Part shown: positions 54,793 to 63,980 of the stretch, one piece after another | Numbering within the stretch: the first letter of the stretch is position 1 | How the letters are laid out: each line of letters starts with the position of its first letter | Assembly (NCBI GenBank): GCA_900466945.1 | Contig: UBNV01000008.1 | Coordinates: 159,919 to 223,918, forward strand | From: Hyphomicrobiales bacterium | GTDB lineage: Bacteria > Pseudomonadota > Alphaproteobacteria > Rhizobiales > Rhizobiaceae | DNA length: 64,000 nucleotides | Reading direction: 5' to 3' | The notes under the pieces: generated by a model | What the model saw: the letters and a program-made list of their open reading frames with translations, nothing else | Databases searched by the model: none | Told to the model about the DNA's origin: nothing | Translations under genes and position numbers: made by a program

Positions 54793-55485
54793 TCAGCTAT
54801 CGCTCTTGTTCAGGAGGGCAAGTCTGGCCTCCGAGAAAAACTGGCGGCGCAGCAAGACGATGAAGACCAGCACCGTGGCAATCATGAAGATCCAGGGGCT
54901 GACGAACCAGCCGAGATAACCGATCGAATAGAAGATGGCCCGCAGCCCCATGTTGAAGTGACTGGCGGCGATGATGTTCATGCGAATCGTACGCTCGGCC
55001 GCCTCCATCGCGCGGGCGGGCTCGGCCCGCGCTTCGTCCGCCATGGGGATCGCCCCGAAGAGAATGGTGCAATAGTTGAACAGCCGATAGGACCAGCCGA
55101 ACTTGAAGAAGGAATAGGCGAAGAGGCCGATCAGCCCGCAGACCTTGAGTTCGAAGATCGCCCGACCGCCCTGTACGATGAAGGGAATGTCGCGAAGGAT
55201 GGCATCGACCTGTTCCGTTGCCCCGAGCAATGCAAAGCAGCCACCGATGGCAAAGATCGTCGTCGAGGCGAAGAAGGCCGTGCCGTTCTGCAGGCCGCCC
55301 ATGATCTGGGTGTCGATCATCTTGAGGTCGCGTTTCATGGAGTTGAGGATCCATTCCCGCCGGCGCTCCGCCATGGCCTTGGTCAGGCTGGTTCGCTGCC
55401 AGATCACCTGATTGCCCGTGATCCTCGCATAGGCCAGCCAGAGAAGGACGAAGAGGGCGAGCGCGATGTAGTCCGTGACGGTCAT
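54793..55485 (-). CDS. DUF599 membrane protein
   Basis: A 230-residue protein with four predicted helices (residues about 5-20, 70-90, 112-135, 180-215), matching DUF599 with its long soluble loop ERRREWILNSMKRDLKMIDT and MNIIAASHFNMGLRAIFYSI. Function unknown. Single gene. Confidence 0.87.
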   Translation of the reverse strand: MTVTDYIALALFVLLWLAYARITGNQVIWQRTSLTKAMAERRREWILNSMKRDLKMIDTQIMGGLQNGTAFFASTTIFAIGGCFALLGATEQVDAILRDIPFIVQGGRAIFELKVCGLIGLFAYSFFKFGWSYRLFNYCTILFGAIPMADEARAEPARAMEAAERTIRMNIIAASHFNMGLRAIFYSIGYLGWFVSPWIFMIATVLVFIVLLRRQFFSEARLALLNKSDS

Positions 55486-55785
55486 GGAGGCGATTCCTGC
55501 GGGAGGTTTCTTTCGGCATTATCCCTTCGCCGACGTGTCCCACAATGGAAATTAACCACTCCTAAGACTTTGGTTCGAAATGGGGCATGGCGCTTTTGGG
55601 GCAGGGGCGGCCTATCCCATTGAAATATAACATATCCATGCGCTGATCGCATGCCTGATGCGCGAAATCAGCCTTGCTTTTGCCATTTTTGCAATTGCGA
55701 AAGCCCGGAGATTTTAATAGACATCTCACCAGAAAGCGGTCGGGGGACGGCTTTCCACGAATGAGTGGTCACACTTGGAGTTTCC

Positions 55786-55887
55786 ATGGAAGGCAATGTT
55801 CAGCCGTCGTGCTGGGGCGTTACCATCCGAGCCTTGGTAGGGTTTGCCGGCGTTCTTTGCCTGGCCTATCTCTTCGGCGCGGTTTGA
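55786..55887 (+). CDS. 33-residue putative membrane miniprotein
   Basis: An open frame of 33 codons: a short polar start, then one hydrophobic helix (ALVGFAGVLCLAYLFGAV) to the C-terminus. TTGGAG lies five bases before the ATG, and a strong 12-bp hairpin terminator follows 25 bp after the stop, so it has its own short transcription unit. The 300 bp upstream (55486-55785) contains nothing else I can support. No family recognised; expression needs proof. Confidence 0.55.
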   Translation: MEGNVQPSCWGVTIRALVGFAGVLCLAYLFGAV

Positions 55888-55911
55888 TAGCCCACACAAA
55901 CGGATTTGCTC

Positions 55912-55942
55912 ACAGCGCGGTCTTATAGACCGCGCTGTTTGC
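55912..55942 (+). terminator. Terminator after the miniprotein gene
   Basis: ACAGCGCGGTCT-N3-AGACCGCGCTGT, a perfect 12-bp stem, followed by TTTGCGTTT. Confidence 0.8.
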
Positions 55943-56067
55943 GTTTCGGGCCCCGGACACCATCTTAGTCATGTCGCGGCCATGAAAGCCGATGTCGATT
56001 GCAAGGCGCATTCGTGTTAGGCGATGCTCTAGCCTTTGCGCTTTCATACCCGCATGCGAGGTGCCTC

Positions 56068-57468
56068 ATGTTTCTTTCGGTTTTCGACGTGTTCAAGATC
56101 GGCGTCGGCCCCTCGAGTTCCCACACCATGGGTCCGATGACGGCGGCCAACCGGTTTCTCGATCTCATCCTTTCCGACCAGTGGCCGCGCCCCGTCGGCG
56201 CCCATGTGGCGGCCCTGAAGGCCAGCCTGCACGGCTCTCTCGCCTATACCGGCATCGGCCACGGCACGGGGAACGCCGTGATCATCGGCTTGATGGGCGA
56301 GGCGCCCGACAGAATCGATCCCGATCGCATGGAGGGCATTATCGCCGAGGTGGAACGCACCGGCCGCGTCACCCCGCCTGGCCATCCCGCCTATTTCTTC
56401 CAGCCCAAGGACGATCTCGTCTACGACAAGAAGACCCCACTGTCTGGCCATGCCAATGGCATGCGGCTGTCGGCGCTGGACAAGGATGGGCGCATACTGC
56501 TCACCCAGATCTACTATTCGATCGGCGGCGGTTTCGTCGTCACCGATACCGAACTGCTCGCGCTGCAGAAGCAGAAGAAGCAGGCGTCGAACCACAAGGT
56601 GCCCTATCCCTTTGCGTCCGCGAAGGAGATGCTCGCCATGGCGGCATCCTCCGGCCTGACGATCGCGCAGATGAAGCGGGCGAATGAAGAGGTCGTTCGA
56701 TCGCGCGAAGAACTCGACGCGGGACTCGACCGGATCTGGGATGCGATGCTGAGCTGCATCGACCGGGGCTTACGCCAAGATGGCCAGTTGCCGGGCGGCC
56801 TGAAGGTCCGTCGGCGCGCCAAATCGATCCACGACCAGTTGCAGGAAGAATGGCGCTCCAACCGCCTCAACCCTGTGCTCGCGAACGACTGGCTGTCGGT
56901 CTATGCCATGGCGGTCAACGAGGAAAATGCGGCCGGCGGTCGTGTTGTCACGTCGCCGACCAATGGCGCCGCCGGCGTCGTGCCTGCCACCGTCCGATAC
57001 TACCTGCATTTCCACCCCGATGCCGATCAAGAAGGCATTCGCGACTATCTGCTGACGGCCGCCGCCATCGGCGGCATCATCAAGCACAATGCCTCGATCT
57101 CCGGCGCCGAAGTCGGCTGTCAGGGCGAGGTCGGCTCCGCCTCCGCCATGGCGGCTGCCGGTCTTGCCGCCGTCATGGGCGGCACGCCGGAGCAGATCGA
57201 GAACGCCGCGGAAATCGCTCTCGAGCATCATCTCGGCATGACCTGCGACCCGGTCGCCGGTCTCGTCCAGGTCCCCTGCATCGAACGCAACGCGCTGGGT
57301 GCCGTCAAGGCGGTCACTGCCGCCTCGCTGGCGCTCAAGGGCGATGGCCAGCATTTCGTGCCGCTCGACGCCTGTATCGAAACCATGCGCCAGACCGGCA
57401 ATGACATGAATGAGAAATACAAGGAAACCTCGCTCGGAGGGCTGGCCGTCAACGTCGTTGAATGTTGA
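56068..57468 (+). CDS. sdaA: L-serine ammonia-lyase (single-chain, Fe-S)
   Basis: A 466-residue enzyme joining the beta ([20 protein letters not shown]) and alpha domains in one chain. Cluster cysteines are in [18 protein letters not shown] and [19 protein letters not shown]. It deaminates L-serine to pyruvate. The ATG at 56068 with GAGG upstream gives the standard start. Single gene followed by palindromic repeats. Confidence 0.95.
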   Translation: MFLSVFDVFKIGVGPSSSHTMGPMTAANRFLDLILSDQWPRPVGAHVAALKASLHGSLAYTGIGHGTGNAVIIGLMGEAPDRIDPDRMEGIIAEVERTGRVTPPGHPAYFFQPKDDLVYDKKTPLSGHANGMRLSALDKDGRILLTQIYYSIGGGFVVTDTELLALQKQKKQASNHKVPYPFASAKEMLAMAASSGLTIAQMKRANEEVVRSREELDAGLDRIWDAMLSCIDRGLRQDGQLPGGLKVRRRAKSIHDQLQEEWRSNRLNPVLANDWLSVYAMAVNEENAAGGRVVTSPTNGAAGVVPATVRYYLHFHPDADQEGIRDYLLTAAAIGGIIKHNASISGAEVGCQGEVGSASAMAAAGLAAVMGGTPEQIENAAEIALEHHLGMTCDPVAGLVQVPCIERNALGAVKAVTAASLALKGDGQHFVPLDACIETMRQTGNDMNEKYKETSLGGLAVNVVEC

Positions 57469-57512
57469 GGCGGGCAGGGGCAATGACCCTGTCCCGACTC
57501 GTCTCCGCCGTC

Positions 57513-57635
57513 ATCCTCGGGCTTGTCCCGAGGATCTGCTACGCGAACTCCGCCCCCGACGTTGGACGTGCCGTACCCACGCCCTCGTCCCGCGAATGGG
57601 CTCCCTCGGCAGATCCTCGGGACAAGCCCGAGGAT
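57513..57635. repeat. Pair of palindromes in inverted orientation
   Basis: Two copies of the ATCCTCGGG/CCCGAGGAT palindrome, 57513-57535 (loop CTTGT) and 57613-57635 (loop ACAAG), so the second is the reverse complement of the first. 77 bp of unrelated sequence lies between. Same family as at 10893 and 40129. No gene in 57469-57731. Confidence 0.8.
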
Positions 57636-57731
57636 GACGGTGCGTCGTGAAACACACCGAAACTGTTGAGCACGTCTCCCTGCGACACCCCAGCCCTTGA
57701 CCCGCCGCGGGGACCGGCTATCTCGGGTGTC

Positions 57732-58169
57732 ATGGCACTGCATCTCCTCAAGCTCTGCGTCGGAGCCGACTCCATCGACGATCTGCGCGACTGGGTCGCC
57801 GAACGCTGCCTCGTGGCCGTGGCGGCCGGCCTTGAGCCGCATTCGACGCATGTCACCCGCATGGTGCCGAAGCGCATGGAAGAGCTGCTCGATGGCGGTT
57901 CACTCTACTGGATCATCAAGGGCCAGTTGTCCGCTCGCCAGAAGCTCCTCGACATCAAGACCTTCACCGGCGGCGATGGTATCTCGCGCTGCGAGCTGAT
58001 CCTCGGCCCTGAGGTGATCGAAGTTGCGCCGGCACCGCGTCGGCCCTTCCAGGGCTGGCGTTATCTGGATGCCGATGCTGCCCCGCGCGACCTCTCGGCC
58101 TCTGGCGCCAATATCGAGGATATGCCCGACGACCTGAAGCGGGAGCTGGCCGAACTCGGTCTGCTCTGA
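57732..58169 (+). CDS. DUF1489 protein
   Basis: A 145-residue soluble protein matching alphaproteobacterial DUF1489 along its length (ALHLLKLCVGADSIDDL, HVTRMVPKRMEELLDGGSLY, CELILGPEVIEV, ending in DMPDDLKRELAELGLL). Function unknown. The ATG at 57732 is favoured over an upstream open frame. Confidence 0.9.
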   Translation: MALHLLKLCVGADSIDDLRDWVAERCLVAVAAGLEPHSTHVTRMVPKRMEELLDGGSLYWIIKGQLSARQKLLDIKTFTGGDGISRCELILGPEVIEVAPAPRRPFQGWRYLDADAAPRDLSASGANIEDMPDDLKRELAELGLL

Positions 58170-58256
58170 CGTCTGAAGTCGCGGGCGTTACGGCTTGTCG
58201 CCCGGCATATCTGAGGATACCTTGATTTTCGGGTGGATCACAGTCCCGGGGGAATC

Positions 58257-59345
58257 ATGCCGTCTTTGAAATTGCCGTTTCTCGCCTTGGCCTTGAGCCT
58301 CGGTGCATTGCATCCTGCTGCCGCCCAAGAGCCGGCGATCGACCTGAAGCTGTTCGGCAAACATGAAATTGAGGGCGGCCTCAGCAACTGCCATCTCGCC
58401 TTTTGGCAGAGCAACAAGGATCCTGAGGCGGATAAGTATGCCTATCTGATCTACATGCCCTACGACAAGGACGGTGTGGGGCTGCAGGCGGTCGTCGAGA
58501 TCGGCAAGGAGAAGATCGCACTCAGCGAAAGCGCGCGAGGTGATTTCGATCCGCCGCAGGAGCGGTTGGGATATCGGCTGTATTCCAGTGCCGACCATGC
58601 CACCCATGTTCTTGTGCGGATTGAGGAGGCGGTCGTCACCGGGGCGCTGCAGACTGTCAGCAAGGCGACGGTCACCGTGGTCCGCGAAGATCTTCCGCCT
58701 TTCGTTGCGGGTGCCAAGGGCGTCATCGGCTGCCCCGGCTCCCCGGCGCCCGAGACGGCGCAAGCTGCGCCGGAGGCAGTCTCTGACGAGGGCGCCGCTG
58801 CGGGTGGACCTTCGCCCTATACCGGTCCGGTCGGGCTGCCGCTCGCCCCGGCGGTTTTGCTCACTGCCACGAGCGAGGTGCCGGCGGCGGTTCGTCGCGA
58901 GATCGCCACCTATGCGCCGGATCAGTGCAGCGAGCCGGATACGCTCGCCTATCCCGGCCAGCGCTATGCGGTGAATGACAATTTCATTCTCTGGGAAGTC
59001 CCGTGTTTCCTCGGTGCCTATCAGGGCACCAGCATTTTCGCGATCACACAAAATCCGCCCGCCGACTGGGCTACCATGCTGAGCCTGCCCAACCCGCCGG
59101 CGCTCGAGGGCGAGAATAATGCCCAGATGATGAACCCGGAGGTCTTTGCCGAACGCGGGGTCTTCCTCTCGACGTCACTCGGACGCGGCGAGGGGGATTG
59201 CGGCACCTATCAGGTCTTTCGGCTCATGGATGCGCCGGGTGAAACCTTCGAGTTCCAGCTGATGGAGTATCGCGAGAAGGTCAATTGCGACGGTGTGCAG
59301 TCCGAGCCGTCCGAATGGCCGCTGCAGTTTCAGGCTGGTGAGTGA
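58257..59345 (+). CDS. Secreted DUF1176 protein
   Basis: A 362-residue protein with a signal peptide (LPFLALALSLGALHPAAAQ; cleavage near residue 22) and a DUF1176 body with paired cysteines. Likely periplasmic; function unknown. ATG at 58257 with GGGGGA upstream. A low-complexity linker lies at about residues 160-185. Confidence 0.88.
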   Translation: MPSLKLPFLALALSLGALHPAAAQEPAIDLKLFGKHEIEGGLSNCHLAFWQSNKDPEADKYAYLIYMPYDKDGVGLQAVVEIGKEKIALSESARGDFDPPQERLGYRLYSSADHATHVLVRIEEAVVTGALQTVSKATVTVVREDLPPFVAGAKGVIGCPGSPAPETAQAAPEAVSDEGAAAGGPSPYTGPVGLPLAPAVLLTATSEVPAAVRREIATYAPDQCSEPDTLAYPGQRYAVNDNFILWEVPCFLGAYQGTSIFAITQNPPADWATMLSLPNPPALEGENNAQMMNPEVFAERGVFLSTSLGRGEGDCGTYQVFRLMDAPGETFEFQLMEYREKVNCDGVQSEPSEWPLQFQAGE

Positions 59346-59484
59346 GGGCAAGGCTCGGCAGGTTGCGTGGGCTTTCTTGGTTCTGCGCTCGCGGGTCTGA
59401 GCCTTGCCATCGAAACAGCTGAATCGGGGACCGTGAGCCGCAGGGTCAGGCCGATCGTTCGGGCCGGGACCGGGGGAATTTGCA

Positions 59485-60105
59485 ATGTCGAGTGTCGAGG
59501 ATAACAATGTGAACCTGGAGCGCGGGGCGCGGCCTGTGCGCGGATGGCGCAGGATTGTCTGGCGGTCGGGCCTCACCCTTGCCGGGCTTGCCGCGCTGTT
59601 CGGTGCCTATGTCGCCATCCTGATCCTCTCGGGCAATTTCCATGAAGTCTTGCCCGGCCAGCTCTACCGCTCGGCGCAGCTCTCCGGCGCGCGACTGGGC
59701 GAGGAGATCGACCGTTACGGCATCAAGACGGTGATCAACCTGCGCGGCGAGAATGTCGGCAAGGTCTGGTATGACGATGAAATCGCAGCCACCGCGGCGC
59801 ATGGCGCCACGCATGTGAATTTCGGCATCTCGGCGCGCAAGGACCTGACTCCCGAAAAGGCGCAGCAATTGCTGACCCTGCTCAAGACCGCCGAACAGCC
59901 GATCCTGGTGCATTGCATGTCGGGGGCCGACCGCACGGGGCTGGCTTCCGTGATCTTCCTGCAGCAGGTCGCCGGCATTGACGAGGAGGAGGCCGAATGG
60001 CAGCTCTCTCCGATCTACGGCCATATCAATCTGCCCTTCCTCGCGGCCTATGCCATGGACGATACCTGGGAGCGGCTTGAAAAGGTGATCGGGCTGGACA
60101 GCTGA
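59485..60105 (+). CDS. Membrane-anchored protein tyrosine phosphatase-like protein
   Basis: A 206-residue protein with one N-terminal membrane helix (residues about 29-50) and a dual-specificity-type phosphatase domain: LYRSAQLSGARL, VINLRGEN, and the active site HCMSGADRTG, with Cys144 and Arg150 in the C-x5-R motif. The catalytic domain would face the periplasm, judged from the basic N-terminus. Substrate unknown; phospholipid or inositol phosphates are possible. Confidence 0.88.
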   Translation: MSSVEDNNVNLERGARPVRGWRRIVWRSGLTLAGLAALFGAYVAILILSGNFHEVLPGQLYRSAQLSGARLGEEIDRYGIKTVINLRGENVGKVWYDDEIAATAAHGATHVNFGISARKDLTPEKAQQLLTLLKTAEQPILVHCMSGADRTGLASVIFLQQVAGIDEEEAEWQLSPIYGHINLPFLAAYAMDDTWERLEKVIGLDS

Positions 60106-60159
60106 ACGCGTCCGGCCGGCATGGTGTCTTTTGCGGGGAAACATGCTAAGGGCGCGGCC

Positions 60160-61227
60160 ATGACGACAGAAACCGATTTCCTCACCCGCGACATACCCGG
60201 TCCCAAGCCCTATGGGCGGCCGGTGTTTGCCGTGGCCCCGATGATCGACTGGACGGATCGGCATTGCCGGTTCTTTCATCGGCAGCTCTCAGGCCACGCG
60301 CTGCTCTACACCGAGATGGTGGTGGCGGACGCGATCATCCATGGGCCGCGGGAGAAGCTGCTTTCGTTCAACGAAGCCGAACATCCGGTGGCGCTGCAGC
60401 TCGGCGGGTCGGATCCGGGCAAGCTTGTCGAGGCGGTCAGGATTGCCTTGGATTACGGCTATGACGAGATCAACCTTAATGTCGGCTGTCCGTCGGACCG
60501 GGTACAGTCGGGGACGTTCGGGGCGTGTCTGATGCAGACGCCCGAGGTGGTCGAGGCTTGCGTTGCCGCGATGAAACAGGTGGCGACGGTGCCGGTAACG
60601 GTCAAGTGCCGGATCGGGGTGGATGAGCAGGAGCCGGCGGAGGTGCTGCCCGATTTTCTCGCCCGGATGATCGGGGCAGGGGCCGATGCGATCTGGATCC
60701 ATGGGCGGAAAGCCTGGCTGAAGGGGCTTTCGCCGAAGGAGAACCGCGAGATCCCGCCGTTGGATTACGAGCTGGTCTACCGGATGAAGCGGGAGAACCC
60801 GGGTGTTTTCCTTGGCATCAATGGCGGGATCAGCGATCTCGATCAGGCGGTTCAGCATCTGACGGTCATGGATGGCGTCATGCTCGGGCGGGCGAGTTAT
60901 CACAATGCGACGCTGGTCACCGAGGTCGATGCGCGGATCTATGGCGCGCCAGCCGTGGCGGTCGACTGGGATCATGTGCGTGATGTCATGATCGGCTATG
61001 CGGAGCGGGTGGTGGCGTCCGGCGGGCGGCTCAACCATGTCACGCGGCATATGGTCGGGCTGTTCCAGGGCTATGCGGGTGCACGGCGCTATCGGCAGAT
61101 CCTGTCATCGGAGGCGACCAAGCCGGGTGTGTCGCCGGAGCTGATTGCCGAGGCCTTTGCGGCGGTCGACATCTTGGGCGGGCCGAAGACACAGGGCGCT
61201 TCGAGCAGCTCTGCCGCTGCGGAATAG
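60160..61227 (+). CDS. dusA: tRNA-dihydrouridine synthase A
   Basis: A 355-residue flavoprotein with the TIM-barrel start VAPMIDWTDRHCRFFHR, the catalytic Cys in INLNVGCPSDRVQSGTFGAC and the HGRKAWLKGLSPKENR segment, matching DusA. It reduces uridine 20/20a in tRNA D-loops with NADPH. ATG at 60160 is taken. Single gene. Confidence 0.95.
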   Translation: MTTETDFLTRDIPGPKPYGRPVFAVAPMIDWTDRHCRFFHRQLSGHALLYTEMVVADAIIHGPREKLLSFNEAEHPVALQLGGSDPGKLVEAVRIALDYGYDEINLNVGCPSDRVQSGTFGACLMQTPEVVEACVAAMKQVATVPVTVKCRIGVDEQEPAEVLPDFLARMIGAGADAIWIHGRKAWLKGLSPKENREIPPLDYELVYRMKRENPGVFLGINGGISDLDQAVQHLTVMDGVMLGRASYHNATLVTEVDARIYGAPAVAVDWDHVRDVMIGYAERVVASGGRLNHVTRHMVGLFQGYAGARRYRQILSSEATKPGVSPELIAEAFAAVDILGGPKTQGASSSSAAAE

Positions 61228-61270
61228 GTTCTAGCGCGGCTTTCCGGCGTTTTTCAGGCGCCAGATGCAA

Positions 61271-61296
61271 GAATGGCGCCCCGTGGGACGCCATTC
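61271..61296 (-). terminator. Probable terminator between dusA and the cold-shock gene
   Basis: GAATGGCG-N10-CGCCATTC, a perfect 8-bp stem between convergent genes. On the plus strand GAAACTTTTT follows; on the minus strand the T-run is weak. It may serve both genes. Confidence 0.5.
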
Positions 61297-61308
61297 GAAA
61301 CTTTTTGA

Positions 61309-61521
61309 TCAGGCAGCCTGGATGTTGACGGCCTTGGGGCCCTTGCCCATGCGGTCCGGCTCGGTGTCGAAGGTGACCTGCTGGCCGTCCTGCAGGGTCT
61401 GCAGGCCAGAGGCCTGGAGCGCAGAGATGTGGACGAATACGTCCTTTGCGCCGCCTTCCGGGGTAATGAAGCCGAAGCCCTTGTCCTGGTTGAAGAATTT
61501 CACGGTGCCCTTGGTGGCCAT
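61309..61521 (-). CDS. cspA: Cold-shock-domain protein
   Basis: A 70-residue CSD protein with RNP1 KGFGFI and RNP2 VFVHI. It binds single-stranded RNA/DNA and works as an RNA chaperone. Many paralogues occur in rhizobia, so the number in the cspA set is uncertain. The 446-bp gap upstream leaves room for the long leader typical of such genes. Confidence 0.95.
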   Translation of the reverse strand: MATKGTVKFFNQDKGFGFITPEGGAKDVFVHISALQASGLQTLQDGQQVTFDTEPDRMGKGPKAVNIQAA

Positions 61522-61967
61522 GGGAGAGTTCCTTGTTCCCGATTTTTTGTCGTCTGCGCCACGGCCGGCGGACCGGAAGCGGCAAGGTGAAGTTCCGCCG
61601 AAACGGAACCGTCGAGTGGTCGCGATAACGGGGAAAGAACGTCTACCGGCGGGAGAAGGCCCCCATGACCGCAGTCGCGGTCCCTACACATCAGTCCAGT
61701 CTCCGGGATCAGTGGTGCCCGAACGGAGAAAGAGGTAGGAGCATTTCCGAACCTTGGCAAGTATGAAAAGTCACACTGTGCGCCGCACAACAGCGGCAAC
61801 GGGCTGAATTCCTTGAGATTTGAGGGGTGGCACGGGCGCTCCACCCAGGGGCTCTGCCGCCATCCGGCCCGCCGGTGCCCGTCACCTTGACCGGGGACGA
61901 CGGCGTGTTCCGTCTTGAAGCAGCCGCCATCCGGGGTTAGGGGAGAGGTGGCTGGGCGCGGGAGTGG
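61522..61967. other. Intergenic region with probable csp leader
   Basis: No coding region or RNA gene supported between the divergent cold-shock and J-domain genes. It should hold the cold-shock promoter and leader on the minus strand, but I find no clear -35/-10 or cold-box sequence. Confidence 0.4.
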
Positions 61968-62600
61968 ATGAGTATGGCGAAGACGGGTGCCGCAGTGATC
62001 GACCCTTACGAGCTTCTGGGCGTGGCCCGCGATGCCGATGATGCGGCCGTCAAGGCGGCCTATCGCAAGGTGGCGAAGACCGCGCATCCGGATGCCGGCG
62101 GCGATGCCGAGGCTTTTGCGAAAATCTCCGCCTGCTACGACCTGCTGAAGGATCCCGTGCGCCGCCGGGTCTTCGACGACACCGGCTATGATCCGCAGCT
62201 CGCTGAGCCGACCGACCTCAAGGGGTTGATGGTGCTGGAGACGCTGATCAACGACATGATCCTCGACGAGCGGGAACCGGGCAGCTTCGATCCCGTGGCC
62301 GGGCTGCGCCGCAAGCTCACCGACGACATTCTCAAATGCCGCTTCCACATTCTCGAGCTGGAACGCCACCGGGCCCGGGTGCGCAAACATCTCGACCGGC
62401 TCGGCCGGCGGCCGGACACCGACGTGCTCGGCTCGATGCTCCGGGCGCGGGCGCAATCGATCACCGATGCGATCAAGGCCTCGGAAGTGCAGATCGGCGC
62501 GATCGAGCGGGCCTATTCCATGCTCGAGGGTTATTCCTACGAACTGGAGCCGCTGCCTGTTGAGGTTGAGGCCGAGGATCTGCCGAAGGCGGCGGAGTAG
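61968..62600 (+). CDS. J-domain protein (DnaJ-like)
   Basis: A 210-residue protein with an N-terminal J-domain (residues about 11-75; DPYELLGVARDADDAAVKAA and the HPD tripeptide at 40-42). The rest is a helical, charged region (about 85-190) without the Gly/Phe or zinc-finger parts of DnaJ. It should stimulate an Hsp70 for a specific client, unknown. Two ATGs, 61968 and 61974, are possible. Confidence 0.88.
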   Translation: MSMAKTGAAVIDPYELLGVARDADDAAVKAAYRKVAKTAHPDAGGDAEAFAKISACYDLLKDPVRRRVFDDTGYDPQLAEPTDLKGLMVLETLINDMILDEREPGSFDPVAGLRRKLTDDILKCRFHILELERHRARVRKHLDRLGRRPDTDVLGSMLRARAQSITDAIKASEVQIGAIERAYSMLEGYSYELEPLPVEVEAEDLPKAAE

Positions 62601-62658
62601 GATCGCCTCCCTCACTTTCCCCATTACTGGCCTTCTCACACCCCCCTCGCTTGCGCCC

Positions 62659-63165
62659 TCATGCCGGGGTGGTCGCATGGACCGGCGGGCGCTTCTGCGG
62701 ATCGCGGTGGCGCCAGACCCTGCGGAAAAGGGCGGATTCCGCCGGGTTCGGGTCGTTGGACCGCCAGGCGGCGAGGGCGGCTCTCTCGTGGTCCCGATGC
62801 GGGCCGGGCCGGCTGAGGATGCGGTGAATGAGGCCGAGCCTGGCGCGCAGCAGCGTTGCGGCCTGCTCGTCCACCGGCCATGGGCGTGGGTCCTGGCTCG
62901 GGACGAGGCAGGCGGAGAGTGTATCGGCGAACGTCAACAGATCGCGACGCAGGGCGGGCTCGGCATGGATGAGGCAGAGCGGCAGGCGTTCGCCTGTTGT
63001 AACCGGCCGCTCGGCCGGGATGGCCGGGCCGCAGCAGGTCCGGCTGCGCCGGCATTGGCGCGTGTGGCAGTGCCGGGGGACGCGATGCTCGGCGGCCATG
63101 TCGCGCATGAGGCGCAGGCACAGCGGTTCAATGATGGGACCGCTGATGGTCTGAAGGTCTGGCAT
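62659..63165 (-). CDS. Hypothetical protein with Cys/His cluster
   Basis: A 168-residue basic protein. Near residues 27-46 it has a cluster HRVPRHCHTRQCRRSRTCCG, which might bind zinc. The rest is helical (RLMRDMAAEHR, LRRDLLTFADTL) and ends in a basic tail. I do not recognise the family. Convergent with the J-domain gene. The frame has the GC-rich third positions of real genes in this window, which supports it. Confidence 0.55.
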   Translation of the reverse strand: MPDLQTISGPIIEPLCLRLMRDMAAEHRVPRHCHTRQCRRSRTCCGPAIPAERPVTTGERLPLCLIHAEPALRRDLLTFADTLSACLVPSQDPRPWPVDEQAATLLRARLGLIHRILSRPGPHRDHERAALAAWRSNDPNPAESALFRRVWRHRDPQKRPPVHATTPA

Positions 63166-63231
63166 GCCGATCTCCTTTCGGTGTTCAGGGAAAGAGTGAA
63201 GGGGCGGGGCCTGCCTCCACCCTTGCGGGGG

Positions 63232-63958
63232 CGTTAGGGCAACCCAAGCTTCGCCGCCGGTCGGGATCGCTCCCTCCGGGTGGGGTCATTCAAGTCTCGG
63301 ACGAGGCGCCAGAAGCAACCTGTCTAAGTGTTTGTATGTGGCTCCTTCCGGCGCCTCGTTCGGCGTCTATTCCCGCTGCATGCGTCTCTCTGGCAAGGCG
63401 GCGACGGGCGCTGAGACGTGTGTCCCAGCGTCGACCGGGCGCGGGTCCGGCTGCGGCGTCATCATGAGATGGCGCTTCAGCCTGGCCGGTGGCCCGGGAG
63501 GTTCCCGCCGGATGGTGCACCAATCCGACCGGGACCCTCGCCCGGGGGATGCTCGTCTGGCCATGTGCGGCCCGGCTCTCATCCCCGCCGTTTGTTTCGC
63601 CCCGCTGTCTGGATGTTCGCGACAGCGCTGGCGCCTTGTCTGTGTGCCTCTGAGGCACGTCCTTCCGATCAGGGGTTTCAGGCGTCAGGCATCCGACCGT
63701 CCGCCATCACTTCCACCCCTTCGTCCGGAGGGAGACCGTTGCAGCGGGCCGGGGATTTGTACCTGCGAAAGTACGCGCCCCCGGCGCCGGCCCCGCCTCG
63801 CCTGACATCGCATCGTCAGGTGTATCCGAGGGCGGGACGGGGTGAGTCTACGAGGGTGGAAAAGGGCGGGGATGAAAAAAAGATTTTTTGTTGATTTGGT
63901 TGGGGGATTTGGTTTGGGCGTCCCCCTTTTTTCGCGGAGTTGCGGCGCGCGGGGTCCT
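63232..63958. other. No supported gene
   Basis: Several open frames exist in all directions but none has a family pattern, a good ribosome site or a consistent codon bias. An AT hairpin (AAAAAA-AGA-TTTTTT, 63875-63889) lies in otherwise GC-rich DNA. It could be a decayed gene. Confidence 0.4.
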
Positions 63959-63959
63959 A

Positions 63960-63980
63960 TCTCCCCCCTTGCGGGGGAGA
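63960..63980. repeat. Palindromic repeat at window end
   Basis: TCTCCCCC-N5-GGGGGAGA, the same element as at 37159-37179. Similar to common rhizobial intergenic repeats. Confidence 0.65.

Noticed and set aside
61709..61930. Minus-strand open frame upstream of the cold-shock gene
   Set aside because: Composition is not protein-like and there is no ribosome site; it more likely overlaps the cold-shock leader.
63290..63805. Overlapping open frames on both strands near the window end
   Set aside because: Rich in Arg, Pro and Gly, no start signals, no family pattern; not supportable as genes.
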